In this document: piece by piece, positions 5,082 through 7,669 of the stretch
Position numbering within the stretch: the stretch's first letter is position 1
How the letters are laid out: every line of letters starts with the position of its first letter
Source: an uncultured Spirochaetia bacterium
Lineage (GTDB): Bacteria > Spirochaetota > UBA4802 > JAGODF01
Direction of reading: 5' to 3'
Assembly (NCBI GenBank): GCA_937967705.1
Contig: CALCJG010000299.1
Span: forward strand, 1 to 7,669
DNA length: 7,669 nt
Made by a program: the position numbers and the translations under genes
Notes under the pieces: generated by a model
Database searches by the model: none
What the model was told of the DNA's origin: nothing
The model's input: the letters and a program-made list of their open reading frames with translations, nothing else

Positions 5082-5671
5082 TACAGGGTTCCTTTCGTCG
5101 AGGGGATCACATCCCCCAGTATTTCATCCCGGCCAACGGCCCGGTGCAGGGAGACCCCCAGCGCCTTGAAGAGGGCTTCGTGTATATGGTGCCGGTTTTC
5201 GCCGTAGAGAAGGCGCAGATGCAGATTGATCCCGGCATTGACCGCCAGCGACCGCATGAACTCCAGCGTCAACTCCTCGCTGTAACGCCCTATATAGCCC
5301 GAGAGCTCCCCCCCGGTGTAGCGGAAATAGGAGCGCCCCGAAAGGTCCAGAGAAGACTGGGCCAGGGCGTCGTCCATGGGGACCGAAGCCTCGCCGAAAC
5401 GCCGAATGCCGGCCTTGTCCCCCAGGGCCCGCTTGAGGGCCTTGCCCAGGCAGATGCCGATATCCTCTATGGAATGATGATCGTCCACCTCGTAATCCCC
5501 CCGGCATTCCAGGTTCAGGCAGAACCGCCCGTGACGGGAGAGGGCGCTGAGCATATGATCGAAAAAGGGAATCCCGGAGCTGATCTTCGATTCCTCCGCC
5601 GAATCCAGGGCGATCCGGAGCTGAATGTCCGTCTCCCTCGTTTTTCGCCTGATTTCCGCCTTTCTTTCCAT
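5081..5671 (-). CDS. hisB: HisB, imidazoleglycerol-phosphate dehydratase (monofunctional)
   Basis: It dehydrates imidazole glycerol phosphate to imidazole acetol phosphate using Mn, as a large homo-oligomer. The 196 residues fit the monofunctional dehydratase; there is no histidinol-phosphatase domain. Metal-binding motifs are in place: DHHSIED (64-70) and HHIHE (161-165), with FFDHMLSALSRHG (36-48) and the conserved C-terminal VIPSTKG. The start ERKAEIRRKTRETDI fits the family. The ATG at 5671 is 6 bases after the stop of the outer-membrane protein gene. The GGGGG ribosome-binding site overlaps that stop codon and leaves only 2 bases to the ATG, so translation is probably coupled to the upstream gene. 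It joins hisH through TAATG. Confidence 0.97.
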   Translation of the reverse strand: MERKAEIRRKTRETDIQLRIALDSAEESKISSGIPFFDHMLSALSRHGRFCLNLECRGDYEVDDHHSIEDIGICLGKALKRALGDKAGIRRFGEASVPMDDALAQSSLDLSGRSYFRYTGGELSGYIGRYSEELTLEFMRSLAVNAGINLHLRLLYGENRHHIHEALFKALGVSLHRAVGRDEILGDVIPSTKGTL

Positions 5672-5677
5672 GTCCCC

Positions 5678-7669
5678 CTAATATTCGAAGCCCAAACTGA
5701 AGATAATGTCCTTTTTGCCGAAATCGTTATAATAATAGGGCCACGCCCAGTCAAGCTTTAAAACGACAATGGGGTAGATGGCGAAGCGGAACCCGAATCC
5801 CATGTCCGCCTTGAAAGTATCGAAGCGGCCGGTGGTTTTATCCCGGAAGCGGAAGTTTTTGTCCCAGGCGGAACCGACATCCGTGAAAAGGGCGCCACCA
5901 ATGGATCCCACCCGGAAGAAGAGGGGCCAGCCGAACTTGATACCCTCGATAAAATCGAAGCGGAACTCGGCATTGCCCATGAACATGTTGGTCCCGCTGT
6001 ATTCGAAGAAGGGATGTCCCCTGAGCGTGCTGAAACCGCCGATGTAATACTTGAAATAGTCGCTGTCGGGACCCAGTATCTTGCCCCCGCTTCCCCTGAC
6101 GGCGATGACATAGCGCTTCTTGATCAGAAAATAGTGCCGCAGATCGATGTCCATGCTGGAATAGACGAAGTCCTGCCCTGAAAGGTCGAAGGACTGCTCC
6201 ACCTGTATCTCCCCCCGCGTTCCGTCCACCGGGACCATGTAGCCCCAGAGGACGTTGTCGTAGTTGAGAGTCAGGGCCACCTGGTTGAGATTGGCAAAGA
6301 CGTCGGTACGGCCGCTGGAGCGCCGGTAATCCCGCTCATAACGGCTCGAGGTGCCCCTTATCCCGAAGCGGAAAAACTTGGAGAAGGGATAACTGGCCAC
6401 GAGATATCCCCCGTAATGGTCCGTGTAGAGGGTATCCCAGTAGACGTTCTGTATCAGATCGTTGATGGTGTTGAGGGTGATGATGCCGAAGGGATTTTTA
6501 TACCGGAAGAATCCTATGCCGTAATCCCAACGGTATTTGAGATAGTAGTAGGCGACGTCGTAATTGAAGTCGCTCTGGCCGCCGCTGTAGTTGAGGTAAT
6601 CGGTCATCAGGACGATCCTGTGGTCCCCCAGATGATCGGACATCTCCAGCCGGGCGAAACCGGCGAAACCGTAGCCCACAGTACCCGCCAGTCCCAGCAC
6701 CAGGTAGTCCGGGCGCACCCTCGTCTGGTACTCGTCGAATTCGGAACGGGAGAGATCGAAATAGGAACGGGGATACTGCACCGGTAGGTATTCCGTATCC
6801 CTGACATCCCCCGCATCCCCCTTTACCTTGCTGATGTCCTTCACGAAAACGTCATAGCCGAGATTCTGATAGGCCACGAAGGCCATCTGTTTACCGTCCG
6901 GGAACCACCGGGGGTAGAAGATGCCGCAGAGGACGTTGGTTATCCTCTCGTCGGTGCGTTTTTCCAGGTCGTAGCGGTAGGCGTTGTAGATGCCGGTGCG
7001 GTTGGAGATATAGAGGAGCCGTCGGTCATCCGCAGAAATATCCGCCTGCAGGTTGTTGCCCTCCCTGCCGACTACGAGCGTCCTCCTGCCGGTCTTCAGG
7101 TCGATGCGGAAGATGCGGAATCCCTCTCTCTCGTAATTCCCCTCGGCGTTCCAGTTGGAGGAATAGATGAGGAAGCTGTTGTCCGAGGAGAGCTTCGGAT
7201 AGCGGTCCATGAAGAGATCCGAGGTGATTCGGCGCAGGGTGTTTTTCTTTAAATCGTAGAGGTAGATGTCGGCGCTGCTGTTGTCCTGTCCCACGAAGAC
7301 CAGGGAATCGCAGTCGGGAGAGAGGGAGGGATCCATCAACGCCCGGAAAGGCAGACGAACCTCCCTTTTTACCCGTCCCTTCTCCGCATCGATGAGGAAG
7401 ATCACGTCGCGGCCGTGGGACTGGGCCACGAAGACGATATGCTTTCCGTCGCGGCTCCAGGTGAGATAGTTGCTGAGCAGATGCATCCCTTCGAATTTCG
7501 ATGAAGTGTCGCCCCAGAGAACAGTGCGTATCTCCTTCTTTTTTTTCTTCTTTTTATCCAGGGTGATGATGTTGATGCTGGAGTAAATGTCCCGGTTGGT
7601 GAGATAGGCGATCTTTCTGCCGTCAGGCGAAACGGCGGGGCTCACGTTGAAGCTGGAAAAGGTCTTCAG
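5678..7669 (-). CDS. TolB-like beta-propeller fused to an Omp85/BamA-type outer-membrane barrel (5' end outside window)
   Basis: The reading frame is open to the window edge, so the true start and any signal peptide lie outside; 663 codons plus stop are visible. The first 290 or so residues hold six PD40/WD40-like repeats, each with an SPDG-type turn followed by a hydrophobic strand: SPDGRKIAY, SRDGKHIVF, SPDCDSLVF, SSDNSFLIY, SADDRRLLY, FPDGKQMAF. Six blades is the TolB number. The remaining 360 or so residues alternate aromatic beta strands and end in GFEY, a typical outer-membrane C-terminus. Omp85 surface-antigen motifs are visible: LRGH (6014-6025; VRGF/Y equivalent) and GGALFTDVGSAWD (5861-5899). 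No POTRA domain lies between propeller and barrel. A seven-Lys run from an A8 tract lies between blades 1 and 2. Likely an outer-membrane protein with a periplasmic propeller; some relatives have a peptidase-MA-like N-terminus, which cannot be tested here. The hisB ATG follows after 6 bases. Confidence 0.85.
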   Translation of the reverse strand: MKTFSSFNVSPAVSPDGRKIAYLTNRDIYSSINIITLDKKKKKKKEIRTVLWGDTSSKFEGMHLLSNYLTWSRDGKHIVFVAQSHGRDVIFLIDAEKGRVKREVRLPFRALMDPSLSPDCDSLVFVGQDNSSADIYLYDLKKNTLRRITSDLFMDRYPKLSSDNSFLIYSSNWNAEGNYEREGFRIFRIDLKTGRRTLVVGREGNNLQADISADDRRLLYISNRTGIYNAYRYDLEKRTDERITNVLCGIFYPRWFPDGKQMAFVAYQNLGYDVFVKDISKVKGDAGDVRDTEYLPVQYPRSYFDLSRSEFDEYQTRVRPDYLVLGLAGTVGYGFAGFARLEMSDHLGDHRIVLMTDYLNYSGGQSDFNYDVAYYYLKYRWDYGIGFFRYKNPFGIITLNTINDLIQNVYWDTLYTDHYGGYLVASYPFSKFFRFGIRGTSSRYERDYRRSSGRTDVFANLNQVALTLNYDNVLWGYMVPVDGTRGEIQVEQSFDLSGQDFVYSSMDIDLRHYFLIKKRYVIAVRGSGGKILGPDSDYFKYYIGGFSTLRGHPFFEYSGTNMFMGNAEFRFDFIEGIKFGWPLFFRVGSIGGALFTDVGSAWDKNFRFRDKTTGRFDTFKADMGFGFRFAIYPIVVLKLDWAWPYYYNDFGKKDIIFSLGFEY

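Noticed and set aside
4521..5761. Long plus-strand frames opposite hisH and hisB (228 and 205 codons)
   Set aside because: Shadows of well-supported his genes; no family features or convincing start signals.
1..7669. Mobile elements, CRISPR arrays, defence systems
   Set aside because: No transposase, integrase, direct-repeat array or defence domain seen on either strand; all genes are core or envelope functions.

Overview
The window is a gene-dense stretch of a diderm (two-membrane) bacterial chromosome. I see no mobile element, CRISPR array or tRNA-linked integration. All supported genes lie on the minus strand, so transcription runs from high to low coordinates. The gene order rplU-prp-rpmA-obgE, an outer-membrane beta-barrel protein, a bare L27 N-terminus and a GAF-GGDEF protein together suggest a moderately high-GC spirochaete (Spirochaetota). 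This is an inference from style and gene order; no species marker is present.

In transcription order, block 1 (7669 to 3757) opens with the 3' two-thirds or so of a large gene. It encodes a six-bladed TolB/PD40-type propeller joined directly to an Omp85/BamA-like outer-membrane barrel. Six bases later come hisB, hisH (1-bp overlap) and hisA (10-bp overlap). The three his genes encode successive central steps of histidine synthesis, apart from the HisF half of the HisH/HisF glutamine amidotransferase, which is not in the window. The spacing predicts one transcript carrying an envelope gene and a biosynthetic set.

Block 2 (3729 to 2548) is a stand-alone GAF-GGDEF diguanylate cyclase with intact active-site and product-inhibition motifs. 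It is preceded by its own sigma70-like promoter. Block 3 (2523 to 1764) encodes a secreted or membrane protein of unknown function with a signal peptide and a small hydrophobic PGxGxxY-type domain, behind a long structured leader.

Block 4 (1748 to 1) is a translation operon. A promoter with a perfect TTGACA box drives a CAU-anticodon tRNA (probably tRNA-Ile2). This is followed by a structured leader, rplU (L21), prp (cysteine protease), rpmA (L27), a strong intrinsic terminator, and the N-terminal third of obgE running off the window.

The best candidates for a second look are three. First, a Prp protease with an intact catalytic His/Cys pair sits beside an L27 with no cleavable extension, and an in-frame stop just upstream excludes one. 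Second, a propeller-Omp85 fusion lacks POTRA domains and is coupled to his genes. Third, a 15-position terminator hairpin sits between rpmA and obgE, inside a 21-codon open frame.
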